Part shown: one piece after another, positions 26,099 through 35,075 of the stretch | Position numbering within the stretch: position 1 is the stretch's first letter | How the letters are laid out: the number at the start of each line of letters is the position of its first letter | Source of the DNA: Thiobacillus sp. 0-1251 | GTDB taxonomy: Bacteria > Pseudomonadota > Gammaproteobacteria > Burkholderiales > Thiobacillaceae | Direction of reading: 5' to 3' | Assembly (NCBI GenBank): GCA_001899305.1 | Contig: MKWL01000001.1 | Location: 1 to 64,000 of the forward strand | DNA length: 64,000 nucleotides | Notes under the pieces: generated by a model | What the model was told of the DNA's origin: nothing | Database searches by the model: none | What the model saw: the letters and a program-made list of their open reading frames with translations, nothing else | Position numbers and translations under genes: made by a program

Positions 26099-27400
26099 AT
26101 GGCAAAGAAGATGATTGATACGCCCAATCTGGACGAGCTCGAGAAAGGCCCGTGGCCGAGCTTCGTGACCGGTCTGAAGCGTCTGGCTAAGGACAACGAC
26201 ATGATGGTTGACCTGATGGGTCAGCTGGAGACGTCGTACAAGACCAAGTTCGGTTACTGGAAGGGTGGTACGGTTGGCGTGTTCGGCTATGGTGGTGGTG
26301 TGATCCCCCGCTTCACCGAGCTGAAGGACGAAAACCACCAGCCGCTGTTCCCTGAGGCAGCTGAATTCCATACCCTGCGCGTGCAGCCGCCCGCAGGCAT
26401 GCACTACACTTCCGACCTGCTGCGCAAGATGTGTGACGTCTGGTCCGCGACCGGCGGCTCGGGCCTGATCGCCTTCCATGGCCAGTCCGGCGACATCATG
26501 TTCCAAGGCATCAAGACCGAAAACGTCCAGAAGGCCTTCGATGAATTCAATGAAATGGGCTTCGACCTCGGCGGCGCCGGTCCCGCGCTGCGCACCTCGA
26601 TGTCCTGCGTCGGCGCCGCCCGCTGCGAAATGTCCTGCTACGACGAAGCCAAGGCTCTGCGCACCGTCATCAACAACAACCTGGACGACATGCACCGTCC
26701 GTCCCTGCCCTACAAGTTCAAGTTCAAGTTCTCCGGCTGCCCGAACGACTGCGTGAATGCCATCCAGCGTTCCGACATGGCGACCATCGGCACCTGGCGC
26801 GACAACATCCGCGTGAACGAAGCCCAGGTTCAGGACTACATGAAAGCCCACGGCATGAACGATCTCGTCAACGACGTGATCAGCAAGTGCCCGACCAAGG
26901 CCATCACCCTGGTTGAAACCGGCAAGTTCCAGGCCAGCGAGCATGTTTCCGCGGCCAACCTGGGCAACGGCCAGACCATGTGCATCGACAACAAGAACTG
27001 CGTGCGCTGCATGCACTGCCTGAACGTCATTCCCGGCGGTCTGCTGCCCGGTAGCGACAAGGGCGTGACCATCCTGGTGGGCGGCAAGGGCGTGCTGAAG
27101 ATCGGCGCCACCATGGGTACCGTGGTGATTCCGTTCATGAAGCTCGAATCCGACGAGGACTTCGAGAAGCTGAACGAACTGGCTCGCAATATCCTCGACT
27201 TCTTTGCTGAGAACGCACTGGAGCACGAGCGTACCGGTGAAATGATCGAGCGTATCGGCCTGACCAACTTCCTCGAAGGTCTGGATATCCCGGTTGATCC
27301 CAACATGATCAGTGCACCGCGTTCCAACCCCTACTTCCGTTCCGACGACTGGGACGAGCAGGTGGAGAAGTGGAACGAGTACAAGCAGTCCGCCGCTTAA
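26099..27400 (+). CDS. dsrA: Reverse-type dissimilatory sulfite reductase, alpha subunit
   Basis: 433-aa cytoplasmic subunit of DsrA2B2, which oxidises DsrC-bound or persulfidic sulfur to sulfite in sulfur oxidisers. Sirohaem-[4Fe-4S] ligands are C170-x5-C176 (SCVGAARC) and C214-x3-C218 (GCPNDC); a ferredoxin insert carries CPTK, then CVRCMHC. It is preceded by AGGAGAG. The reverse (oxidative) type is inferred from co-occurrence of dsrEFH and dsrL and absence of dsrD. It is first in the dsr operon. Confidence 0.97.
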   Translation: MAKKMIDTPNLDELEKGPWPSFVTGLKRLAKDNDMMVDLMGQLETSYKTKFGYWKGGTVGVFGYGGGVIPRFTELKDENHQPLFPEAAEFHTLRVQPPAGMHYTSDLLRKMCDVWSATGGSGLIAFHGQSGDIMFQGIKTENVQKAFDEFNEMGFDLGGAGPALRTSMSCVGAARCEMSCYDEAKALRTVINNNLDDMHRPSLPYKFKFKFSGCPNDCVNAIQRSDMATIGTWRDNIRVNEAQVQDYMKAHGMNDLVNDVISKCPTKAITLVETGKFQASEHVSAANLGNGQTMCIDNKNCVRCMHCLNVIPGGLLPGSDKGVTILVGGKGVLKIGATMGTVVIPFMKLESDEDFEKLNELARNILDFFAENALEHERTGEMIERIGLTNFLEGLDIPVDPNMISAPRSNPYFRSDDWDEQVEKWNEYKQSAA

Positions 27401-27466
27401 GTTTTCGCTTACCGCGGGCTCTGGTGAGAGCTGGGGCCCGTGCATTAAATCAGTTGGAGATAAAAC

Positions 27467-28537
27467 ATGGCAGAACTACGTCCGCCTATCGAATCCGGCG
27501 CCCCGGATCCGATGCCCTACATGCATCCCGTGATGGTCAAGAACTATGGCAAGTGGTCTTTCCACAGCCATCCGAAGCCGGGTGTCCTGTATCACCGCGC
27601 TGAGTCCGGCGACGAAATCTGGACCGTCAAGGCGGGTACCCAGCGCCAGATGGACCACTACACCATCCGTGAATTGGCTGACATTGCTGACCAATATGGC
27701 GATGGTTTCGTGCGTTTCACCGCGCGTTCCAATATCGAATACATGGTGGCTGATGGTTCCAAGGTCGAGCCGCTGATCAAGGCGCTGAACGACAAGGGCT
27801 ATCCCATCGGTGGTACCGCCAACTCCGTGTCCATGATCGCGCACACCCAGGGCTGGTTGCACTGCGACATCCCCGGCACCGACGCTTCCGGCGTGGTCAA
27901 GGCGCTGATGGACGAGTTGTATGACGACTTCGTTAAGTGCGAGATGCCCAACCGCGTCAAGATGTCGACCTCCTGCTGCGAGATCAACTGCGGTGGCCAG
28001 GCCGACATCGCCATCATCGTTCAGCACACCAAGCCGCCGAAGATCAACCACGATCTGGTTGCCAACGTGTGTGAGCGTCCGTCCGTTGTTGCCCGCTGCC
28101 CGGTGGCGGCGATCCGTCCCGCCCTAGTGAACGGCAAGCCCTCGCTGGAAGTCGACGAGAAGAAGTGCATCTGCTGCGGCGCCTGCTTCCCTCCGTGCCC
28201 GCCGATGCAGATCAACGACCCCGAGCACTCCAAGATCGCGATCTGGGTGGGCGGCAAGAACTCGAACGCCCGTTCCAAGCCGACCTTCCACAAGCTGGTC
28301 GCGTCCGGCCTGCCGAACAATGCGCCGCGTTGGCCGGAAGTGAGCGAGGTGGTCAAGAAGATCCTCGCCACCTACAAGGCTGACGGCAAGCCTTGGGAGC
28401 GCATGATTGACTGGATCGACCGCATCGGCTGGCCCGCATTTTTCGAGAAGACCGGTCTGCCCTTCACCAAGTATCACATTGATAACTGGCGTGGTGGTCG
28501 TGCCAACCTGAACGCTTCTGCGCACATCCGCTTCTAA
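27467..28537 (+). CDS. dsrB: Reverse-type dissimilatory sulfite reductase, beta subunit
   Basis: 356-aa partner of DsrA. It shows the sirohaem-cluster segments STSCCEINCGG (C169-C175 region) and RCPVAAI, and a ferredoxin domain with CICCGACFPPCPP (from C234). The DsrB N-terminus (MHPVMVKNYGKW) contacts DsrC in known structures. It follows dsrA after 66 bp with GGAGAT as ribosome site. Confidence 0.97.
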   Translation: MAELRPPIESGAPDPMPYMHPVMVKNYGKWSFHSHPKPGVLYHRAESGDEIWTVKAGTQRQMDHYTIRELADIADQYGDGFVRFTARSNIEYMVADGSKVEPLIKALNDKGYPIGGTANSVSMIAHTQGWLHCDIPGTDASGVVKALMDELYDDFVKCEMPNRVKMSTSCCEINCGGQADIAIIVQHTKPPKINHDLVANVCERPSVVARCPVAAIRPALVNGKPSLEVDEKKCICCGACFPPCPPMQINDPEHSKIAIWVGGKNSNARSKPTFHKLVASGLPNNAPRWPEVSEVVKKILATYKADGKPWERMIDWIDRIGWPAFFEKTGLPFTKYHIDNWRGGRANLNASAHIRF

Positions 28538-28558
28538 GCTGTTTGGGAAGCTGTCAGC

Positions 28559-28584
28559 TCCGCCACCGCCCTGGCTGTGGCGGA
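28559..28584 (+). repeat. Stem-loop between dsrB and dsrE
   Basis: TCCGCCAC and GTGGCGGA arms (8 bp, perfect) with a 10-bp loop in the 90-bp dsrB-dsrE gap and no T-run. It probably stabilises or partly attenuates the message between the reductase genes and dsrEFH. Confidence 0.55.
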
Positions 28585-28627
28585 TGCTTGATAACAATGA
28601 CTGGATTTTTCGGAGTTTGAGCTAGCC

Positions 28628-28987
28628 ATGCAATTCGGCATTCTTGTAAACGAAGGGCCTTACAACCATGAGGCCAGTGACTCCGCTTATCTCTTCGCCC
28701 GTACGGCGATCGAGAAGGGGCACAAAGTTCCGCGTATTTTTTTCTACCATGATGGCGTGAACAACTCGACGCGCATGGCTGAGCCGCCGCAGGATGACCG
28801 CAACGTCACCATGCGCTGGTCCAAGCTGGCCGAAGAGCATGGCATCGACCTCGTTGTGTGCGTGGCCGCTGCGCTGCGTCGTGGCATCAAGGATGAGCTG
28901 CTGGCCCCGGGTTTCCGTATTTCCGGTCTGGGTCAGTTGGTGGAAATGGGTATTCAGTACGATCGTCTCGTGACGTTCGGTGATTAA
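28628..28987 (+). CDS. dsrE: Sulfurtransferase subunit DsrE
   Basis: 119-aa subunit of the DsrE2F2H2 hexamer, which passes sulfane sulfur to DsrC. The persulfide-bearing Cys is C78 (VVCVAAALRRG), the same number as in Allochromatium vinosum DsrE, and it is followed by the conserved RRGI helix. dsrF follows after 11 bp. Confidence 0.95.
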   Translation: MQFGILVNEGPYNHEASDSAYLFARTAIEKGHKVPRIFFYHDGVNNSTRMAEPPQDDRNVTMRWSKLAEEHGIDLVVCVAAALRRGIKDELLAPGFRISGLGQLVEMGIQYDRLVTFGD

Positions 28988-28998
28988 GGGTTAACGAG

Positions 28999-29394
28999 AT
29001 GAGCGATATGGACGATATGGATGACGGCTCGGGTGTCGTCAAGAAATTCATGTTCCTGAACCGCAAGGCGCCACACGGTACCGTGTACGCGTTGGAAGGT
29101 CTGGAAGTGGTGCTGATTACCGCTGCCTTCGATCAGGATGTGAGCATGGTCTTCACCGACGACGGTGTGTACCAGTTGATGAAGGGCGTCGACACCAAGG
29201 GTATCGAGGTCAAGGATTTTTCCAAGACCTATCGTGCACTGGAAGGCTACGACATTGAGAAGCTCTATGTCGACCAGGTGTCGCTGGATGCGCGCGGTCT
29301 GACCGAAGACGACCTGATTGTGGATGTGACGGTGCTCTCCGTCGATGAGATGGCGAATCTCATGGCCGAGCAAGACGTCGTGATCAGCTTCTAA
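28999..29394 (+). CDS. dsrF: DsrF subunit of the DsrEFH sulfurtransferase
   Basis: 131-aa DsrE-fold subunit (KKFMFLNRKAPHGTVYALEGLEV, FTDDGVYQL). It contains no cysteine, which fits a structural role in the heterohexamer, with active cysteines on DsrE and DsrH. N-terminal MSDMDDMDDG is an acidic extension. Gaps of 11 bp to both neighbours. Confidence 0.93.
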   Translation: MSDMDDMDDGSGVVKKFMFLNRKAPHGTVYALEGLEVVLITAAFDQDVSMVFTDDGVYQLMKGVDTKGIEVKDFSKTYRALEGYDIEKLYVDQVSLDARGLTEDDLIVDVTVLSVDEMANLMAEQDVVISF

Positions 29395-29405
29395 GGGGAC
29401 CGGAC

Positions 29406-29705
29406 ATGCTGCATATTGTGAATAAATCGGCCACTGAGCGCAGTTCGCTGGAAAGCTGCCTGCGCATGGCCACCAAAGGTTCTGCTGTATTGCTGATCGA
29501 AGACGCGGTGTACGCGGCGACGAACGGTAACGCGGCAGCGGCGAAAATCCAGGCAGCAGCAGCTGACCTCAAGATTTACGCACTCGGTCCTGATCTGGCG
29601 GCGCGCGGCATGGCCGGGCGTGTGCTGGACGGAGTCAATGTCGTGGATTACGGCGGTTTTGTGGATCTGGTCGCAGAGCACAGCAACTGTCAGTCTTGGC
29701 TGTAA
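29406..29705 (+). CDS. dsrH: DsrH subunit of the DsrEFH sulfurtransferase
   Basis: 99-aa member of the DsrH/TusB family. The single conserved Cys is C18 in SSLESCLRM, equivalent to Cys20 of A. vinosum DsrH. The rest (LLIEDAVYAA, DLKIYALGPDLAARG) fits the family. dsrC begins 23 bp after its stop behind AGAAGGAG. Confidence 0.94.
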   Translation: MLHIVNKSATERSSLESCLRMATKGSAVLLIEDAVYAATNGNAAAAKIQAAAADLKIYALGPDLAARGMAGRVLDGVNVVDYGGFVDLVAEHSNCQSWL

Positions 29706-29728
29706 CTTTTAATAGAAGGAGTATTGCT

Positions 29729-30064
29729 ATGCCCATGGTGAATATCGCCGGTAAGGAAGTCGAAGTCGACGAGGAAGGCTATCTGGTCGACCTGTCGCAG
29801 TGGAACGAAGACATCGCCAAGTACATGGCCGTCGAAGAGAAGGTCGATCTGACCGACAGCCACTGGGAAGTCGTCAACTTCCTGCGTGAGTACTACGCCG
29901 AATACCAGATCGCTCCCGCTGTTCGCGTTCTGACCAAGGCTATTGGCAAGAAGCTCGGCCCGGAAAAAGGCAACAACAAGTACCTGTACGAGTTGTTCCC
30001 CTACGGCCCCGCCAAGCAGGCTTGTAAGATCGCGGGTCTGCCCAAGCCGACCGGCTGTATCTAA
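29729..30064 (+). CDS. dsrC: Sulfur carrier protein DsrC
   Basis: 111-aa substrate carrier of DsrAB and likely thiol partner of DsrK. The flexible C-terminal arm carries both conserved cysteines, C99 (AKQACKIAGL) and C110 (PTGC plus one residue), spaced 11 residues apart as required for the trisulfide with sulfite sulfur. The start ATG is 11 codons inside the open frame and matches family length; ribosome site AGAAGGAG. It is followed by a stem-loop before dsrM. Confidence 0.97.
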   Translation: MPMVNIAGKEVEVDEEGYLVDLSQWNEDIAKYMAVEEKVDLTDSHWEVVNFLREYYAEYQIAPAVRVLTKAIGKKLGPEKGNNKYLYELFPYGPAKQACKIAGLPKPTGCI

Positions 30065-30079
30065 GTTGTAAGTCGTCGG

Positions 30080-30103
30080 GTCGCCTCGGATTTTCGGGGC
30101 GAC
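30080..30103 (+). repeat. Stem-loop after dsrC
   Basis: GTCGCC and GGCGAC (extendable by G-U pairs) around a TCGGATTTTCGG loop, 15 bp after the dsrC stop and without a T-run. A second stem (TCCGCCA / TGGCGGG, about 30192-30219) precedes dsrM. They probably act as mRNA-stability or partial-termination elements setting high dsrC over dsrMKLJOP levels. Confidence 0.5.
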
Positions 30104-30243
30104 TCCGATCGTTATGTTTCCCAATCAAATGGGGCGGGGTTGGCTCGCCTTGCGTTTGATTCGCAAACAAAACGTTGGTAAGGAATGCAATTCCGCCAGG
30201 CATTTCATCGCGTGGCGGGACGGGGTCCGATAGGAGAGTGAGT

Positions 30244-30978
30244 TTGTCTACTGTGACGATGATTTACGCCGGGATGTTCTACATCGCCACCTTCCTGCTG
30301 GTGGTGGGTCTGGTCTACAAGATTTTTGATTACAGCCGCACACCCGCACCGCTGGTCATCCCGACGACCCCTGCGCCGACTACGCGAACCGGCGTGGTGT
30401 ACCGGATGGCGAAAGAGGTGGTGGTATTCGAGTCGCTGTTCAAATCGAACAAGTGGATCTGGGTCTTCGGCTGGCTGTTCCATTTCGGTCTGCTTCTGGT
30501 TCTGGCGCGCCACCTTCGCTATTTCACCCAGCCTGTCTGGTTCTGGGTCGACATCGTGCAGCCCTTCGGCAAATACGCCAGCATCATGATGGTCGCTGGC
30601 CTGGCGGGGCTGTTGGCGCGCCGCTTCGTTGTCGACCGGGTGCGCTACATTTCTACACCGTCCGATTATCTGATGCTGCTCCTGCTGATCGGGATCGGCG
30701 TGTCCGGCATGCTGATGACCTTCGTCGCCCATACCGACATCATTTCGCTGAAAGAGTTCTTCATGGGCTTGATGTATCTGGATATCCAGCCGCTTCCGCA
30801 GGACCCGATCCTGATGGTGCATCTGGCCCTGGTGGCTTCGCTGATGGTGATCTTCCCGGTCAGCAAACTGTTGCATGCGCCGGGCCTGTTCTTCAGCCCC
30901 ACCCGCAACCAGGTCGACAACCCGCGTGAACATCGCCATGTAGCGGCATGGGCTGCACGCCTGGATCAGAACAACTGA
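30244..30978 (+). CDS. dsrM: DsrM, membrane cytochrome b of the DsrMKJOP complex
   Basis: 244-aa NarI-like inner-membrane cytochrome b with about five or six helices (first MIYAGMFYIATFLLVVGLV; also WVFGWLFHFGLLLVL, IMMVAGLAGLLA, LMLLLLIGIGVSGMLM), and haem-ligand His residues in FHFG and FVAH-type positions. It exchanges electrons with quinone and DsrK. Start: TTG at 30244 is 7 bp after AGGAG (30232-30236), better placed than GTG 30238; the first ATG at 30259 would trim five residues. Confidence 0.92.
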   Translation: MSTVTMIYAGMFYIATFLLVVGLVYKIFDYSRTPAPLVIPTTPAPTTRTGVVYRMAKEVVVFESLFKSNKWIWVFGWLFHFGLLLVLARHLRYFTQPVWFWVDIVQPFGKYASIMMVAGLAGLLARRFVVDRVRYISTPSDYLMLLLLIGIGVSGMLMTFVAHTDIISLKEFFMGLMYLDIQPLPQDPILMVHLALVASLMVIFPVSKLLHAPGLFFSPTRNQVDNPREHRHVAAWAARLDQNN

Positions 30979-31028
30979 TTCGTCGACGACGATTGACGAA
31001 CGCCTAAGTACGGACAGAGGACTCACAC

Positions 31029-32552
31029 GTGGCTGCTGCTGAATTTGACATCCCAGAAATCAAGGACGACATCGAGGTTCCCAGGCTTCACGAAGGCGTC
31101 ATGTCGCATGTCAAGTCCTTCCCTGCGCCCAAGTCGGTTCAGGACTTCATGGGATATCCGCATGAACTGGGCGAGGACTGGAAAGAGCGCGCAATCGACA
31201 AGATGGGCGACCTGCTCGGCAAGTATCGCTCGCTGAAGGTTTTCCTCGATGCGTGTGTGCACTGCGGTGCGTGCACCGACAAGTGCCACTATTACCTGGG
31301 TACCTCGGATCCCAAGAACATGCCGGTGGCGCGCCAGGATCTGATGCGTCAGGTCTACCGCCGTTACTTCACTACAGCGGGCAAGCTGTTTCCCAAGCTG
31401 GTGGGCGCCAAAGACCTCACCAAGGAAATCCTCGACGATTGGTACAGCTACTACCATCAGTGTTCGGAATGCCGCCGCTGCTCGGTGTACTGCCCATACG
31501 GCATCGACACGGCTGAGATCACGATGGCCGGCCGCGAGATTCTTAACCACGTCGGCATGGGTCAGAAGTATTCCAATGAGATTCTCGGCAAGGTGCAGAA
31601 GATCGGCAACAACCTGGGCCTGCCTGGCCCCGCGCTGATCGACACCCTGGAAGGACTGGAAGAGGACATCGAAGCCGACACCGGCGTGCCGGTCAAGATG
31701 CCGATCGACGTGAAAGGCGCTGAAGTGCTGCTGATCACGCCGTCTGCCGACTTCTTCTCCGAGCCGCATGTTGAATCGCTGATCGGCTATGCCAAGGTAT
31801 TCCACGCGGCGGGCATCAACTGGACCCTGTCCACGCATGCGGCAGAAGCGGGTAACTTCGGCCTGTTCAACGGCAACTACGAAACGATGCGCAAGGTTGC
31901 CATGCGGATCAGGGATGCCGCGCTGGAGCTTGGCGTCAAGCGCATCGTCGTCGGCGAGTGTGGCCATGCCTGGCGCGTCGCCTACAGTTTCTGGAATACG
32001 CTGACCGGTATCGGCTATGGCGGCAACGATCCTTTCTCGATCGAACTGCAAAAGCAGCTCGATCCGACTTATCCGCAGCCGCAACATATTTGCGAACTGA
32101 CCAACGATCTGATCAAGTCCGGCAAAATCAAGGTCGATCCGTCAATGAATGATGATCTGATCGTGACTTATCACGATTCGTGCAACGTGGCCCGTGCGTC
32201 GCGCATGGGTACTGAACCCGGCGGGCAGTTCACCATTCCGCGCGAACTGATCAAGTCGGTGGTGAACAACTTCCACAACATGGCGGACGACACCATCTAT
32301 GAAGCCACGTTCTGCTGCGGCGGCGGCGGCGGCGTGCTGACGGACGACCTGATGGAAGTGCGCGTCAAGGGTGCGTTGCCGCGTGCTACTGCACTCAACA
32401 ATGTGGTCAAGGAATACCAGGTCAACTTCATGGCCACCATCTGCGCCATCTGCAAGGCGCAGTTCACCAAGGTTTTGCCCAAATATGGCTTCGACATGAG
32501 CATGGTGGGCGGGGTGCATCAATTGGTTAGCAAGGCGATCAAGCTGGACTGA
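31029..32552 (+). CDS. dsrK: DsrK, Fe-S catalytic subunit of DsrMKJOP
   Basis: 507-aa cytoplasmic HdrD-like protein that reduces or oxidises DsrC thiols. Two [4Fe-4S] motifs are CVHCGACTDKC and CSECRRCSVYC; two CCG-type regions follow (GECGHAW, DSCN; then CCGGGGG and CAICKAQF) which bind the catalytic cluster. It starts with GTG at 31029 after AGAGGA. It lies 50 bp after dsrM. Confidence 0.95.
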   Translation: MAAAEFDIPEIKDDIEVPRLHEGVMSHVKSFPAPKSVQDFMGYPHELGEDWKERAIDKMGDLLGKYRSLKVFLDACVHCGACTDKCHYYLGTSDPKNMPVARQDLMRQVYRRYFTTAGKLFPKLVGAKDLTKEILDDWYSYYHQCSECRRCSVYCPYGIDTAEITMAGREILNHVGMGQKYSNEILGKVQKIGNNLGLPGPALIDTLEGLEEDIEADTGVPVKMPIDVKGAEVLLITPSADFFSEPHVESLIGYAKVFHAAGINWTLSTHAAEAGNFGLFNGNYETMRKVAMRIRDAALELGVKRIVVGECGHAWRVAYSFWNTLTGIGYGGNDPFSIELQKQLDPTYPQPQHICELTNDLIKSGKIKVDPSMNDDLIVTYHDSCNVARASRMGTEPGGQFTIPRELIKSVVNNFHNMADDTIYEATFCCGGGGGVLTDDLMEVRVKGALPRATALNNVVKEYQVNFMATICAICKAQFTKVLPKYGFDMSMVGGVHQLVSKAIKLD

Positions 32553-32616
32553 GTTGGGTCACAGAACTGATTGCGATTTATCTATCTTTAGTTACGTAGG
32601 CGTTAGGAGAACCAAC

Positions 32617-34575
32617 ATGGCTGTCACGACGAACAAAGCAAAAACCGAAGGCGTTACATGGCGTCGTTATAAGGATGGCGAGTCAGACGCTGACTTCCGT
32701 TCCGCACAGGACAGGATTTTCCAGTCGAGCTGGACGCACAAGTGCCCGGAATACATGCTCTCCACGCCGCCTTGCCAGGGCTCCTGCCCGGCCGGTGAAG
32801 ACATTCGCGGCTACCTCAACATCGTGCGTGGCATCGAAAAACCGCCCGCAGGTGTGACCTGGCAGGAATATGCCTTCCGCCGCATCACCGAAGCCAACCC
32901 TTTCCCCGGCGTGATGGGCCGTGTCTGCCCCGCACCGTGTGAGTCCGGCTGTAACCGCAATCAGGTCGAAGACCACGTCGGCATCAACTCGGTCGAGCAC
33001 TTCGTCGGCGACTGGGGCATCGAAAACAACATGACCTACACGTCGACCGCAGCCGAAACCGGCAAGAAGGTTGCCGTGATCGGTGCGGGCCCTGCCGGCC
33101 TGGCCGCCGCCTACCAGCTGCGTCTGCGCGGTCACGGCGTGACCATTTTCGACGAGCACGAAGAGCTCGGCGGCATGATGCGTTACGGCATTCCCGGCTT
33201 CCGGACCCCGCGTGAAATGCTCGATGCGGAAATCAATCGCATCATCGCGCTGGGCGTAGAAACCCGCCTGAAAACCCGTATCGGTTCCGACGTCAGCTTC
33301 GAACAGCTGGAAAAGGATTACGACGCCATCTTCATGGCGATGGGCGCCCAGGCTGGCCGTCCGCTGCCGGTTCCCGGTGCTGAGGCTCCCAACTGCGTGA
33401 CCGCTGTTGCTTTCCTGCGCGCCTTCAACGAAGGCCGTCTGCAGCACGTTGGCAACCGTGTGGTGGTCATCGGCGGCGGCGATACCTCGATCGACGTCGC
33501 CACCGTCGCCCGTCGTCTGGGCAATGTCACCAAGTCGGGTACGCACGACGAACGCCCGGAAGCTGTGATTGCCGGCCACATGGCATCTGATGTCGCCTCG
33601 ATCTCTGCACGCGAAGGCGCCGAGGTGGTGCTGGTGTCCCGCGCCACCATCGACAAGATGGCCGCCAACAAGCACGAAGTCGAGCATGCCCAACAGGAAG
33701 GCATCGAGATCATCGGGGGCGTGACCCCGGTTGCCGTGGTCGTCGACGCGAATGGCCGTGCCACCGCCCTGCGCGTGGCCGACTTCGTGATGGAAGGCAA
33801 GGAAACCAAGATCGTCGAAGGCACTGAGCGCGACCTGCCGGGTGACCTGATCGTTTCCGCGATCGGCCAGGGCGTCGATTTCACCGGCCTCGAAAAATTC
33901 AACAACAACAATGGCTTGATCAAGGCCGACAAGAACTATCGCTTCCCCGGCAGCGAGAAGATCTTCGTCGGTGGCGACGTGATCCGTCCGCACCTGCTGA
34001 CCACCGCAATCGGTCATGCATCCATCGCCGTCGATGGCATCGATGCCTATCTGGCCGGCAAGGAACTCGACAAGCGTCCGAAGGTTGACGTCCACCACTT
34101 CGACGAAATCCGCAAGTGGCTCGAATCCGGCCACGAGTACAGCGAAGTCAAGGGCCAGATCTGGGGTACGTCGGAGCGCAAGGACATCCTGCACAACTTC
34201 GAAGACCGTTCGGCGCGCCACATCATTCCGCACAACGAACTGTTCCTCGGGCATTTCCCCAATGTTGCGCGCAACATCCGCGAGGTGACCGTGCTCGACA
34301 AGGAAGGCGCGCTGGGCAACTTCGAAGAGCGTCTGCATGCCCTGTCGGACAAGGCTGTCGTCGACGAGGCGAAGCGCTGCATGTCCTGCGGCCAATGCTT
34401 CGAATGCGACAACTGCGTCGTGTACTGCCCGCAGACCGCTGTGTTCAAGGTCAAGAAGAAGGACAACCCCACCGTCGGTCGTTACGTCGATACCGACTAC
34501 GGTAAGTGCATCGGCTGCCATATCTGCGCCGACGTTTGCCCGACCGGCTACATCGTCATGGGTATGGGTGACTGA
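32617..34575 (+). CDS. dsrL: DsrL, NAD(P)H:acceptor oxidoreductase of the rDsr pathway
   Basis: 652-aa iron-sulfur flavoprotein related to glutamate synthase small subunit. N-terminal Cys-rich part (PPCQGSCPAGED, CPAPCESGC) binds FeS; FAD site GAGPAGLAAAYQ; NAD(P) site VVIGGGDTSIDVA; C-terminal two ferredoxin motifs CMSCGQCFECDNC and CIGCHICADVC. In sulfur oxidisers DsrL takes electrons from DsrAB and reduces NAD+. Its presence supports the oxidative direction. Ribosome site TTAGGAGAA. dsrJ begins 2 bp later. Confidence 0.95.
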   Translation: MAVTTNKAKTEGVTWRRYKDGESDADFRSAQDRIFQSSWTHKCPEYMLSTPPCQGSCPAGEDIRGYLNIVRGIEKPPAGVTWQEYAFRRITEANPFPGVMGRVCPAPCESGCNRNQVEDHVGINSVEHFVGDWGIENNMTYTSTAAETGKKVAVIGAGPAGLAAAYQLRLRGHGVTIFDEHEELGGMMRYGIPGFRTPREMLDAEINRIIALGVETRLKTRIGSDVSFEQLEKDYDAIFMAMGAQAGRPLPVPGAEAPNCVTAVAFLRAFNEGRLQHVGNRVVVIGGGDTSIDVATVARRLGNVTKSGTHDERPEAVIAGHMASDVASISAREGAEVVLVSRATIDKMAANKHEVEHAQQEGIEIIGGVTPVAVVVDANGRATALRVADFVMEGKETKIVEGTERDLPGDLIVSAIGQGVDFTGLEKFNNNNGLIKADKNYRFPGSEKIFVGGDVIRPHLLTTAIGHASIAVDGIDAYLAGKELDKRPKVDVHHFDEIRKWLESGHEYSEVKGQIWGTSERKDILHNFEDRSARHIIPHNELFLGHFPNVARNIREVTVLDKEGALGNFEERLHALSDKAVVDEAKRCMSCGQCFECDNCVVYCPQTAVFKVKKKDNPTVGRYVDTDYGKCIGCHICADVCPTGYIVMGMGD

Positions 34576-34577
34576 GC

Positions 34578-35075
34578 GTGGCAGGCAAGATCAAACGCCT
34601 CCTGGCTTTGGGGGCAGTCGTGTTGACGACTGCGGCCCTGGCCTGGGCCGGGTCGGATGACCAGCCCAAGGCCAGTGGCGCACCCAAGCCCGTGATTACG
34701 AAGGCTGTCAAGGGCGAGCAGTGCGTCGAACCCAATGACTTCATGCGGCGCAACCACATGAAAGTGTTGCTGCATCATCGCGATGAGACTGTGCTTGAAG
34801 GTATCCGTACCAAGAAATACAGTCTCAAGGAATGCATCAATTGCCATGCCAGTGAAAAAACTGGCAGCGTTGCTGCGTCCAAGGACGACTTTTGCGTGAG
34901 CTGCCACAGCTATGCGGCTGTGAAAATCGATTGTTTCGATTGCCACTCCACCAAGCCGCAGGGCTCGATGGCGATGCACCCGTTGAACGCTGAGACGGCG
35001 CATTACGCGCATAAGCTTGCGGCCCAGGCCAATAGCAAGATCAGCGCGGAAGAGATGGCTGGGATTGCCCAATGA
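34578..35075 (+). CDS. dsrJ: DsrJ, periplasmic trihaem cytochrome c
   Basis: 165-aa protein with an N-terminal signal/anchor (about 5-23, RLLALGAVVLTTAALAWA). Three haem-c motifs: C86-INCH, C106-VSCH and C119-FDCH. C49 in GEQCVEPNDF corresponds to the extra Cys proposed as an unusual haem ligand in A. vinosum DsrJ. GTG start, 2 bp after dsrL; its end overlaps the dsrO start (ATGA). Confidence 0.94.
   Translation: MAGKIKRLLALGAVVLTTAALAWAGSDDQPKASGAPKPVITKAVKGEQCVEPNDFMRRNHMKVLLHHRDETVLEGIRTKKYSLKECINCHASEKTGSVAASKDDFCVSCHSYAAVKIDCFDCHSTKPQGSMAMHPLNAETAHYAHKLAAQANSKISAEEMAGIAQ

Noticed and set aside
32683-34521. Long antisense open frame (about 612 codons) over dsrL
   Set aside because: It is a shadow of dsrL caused by codon bias; no motifs and no ribosome site.
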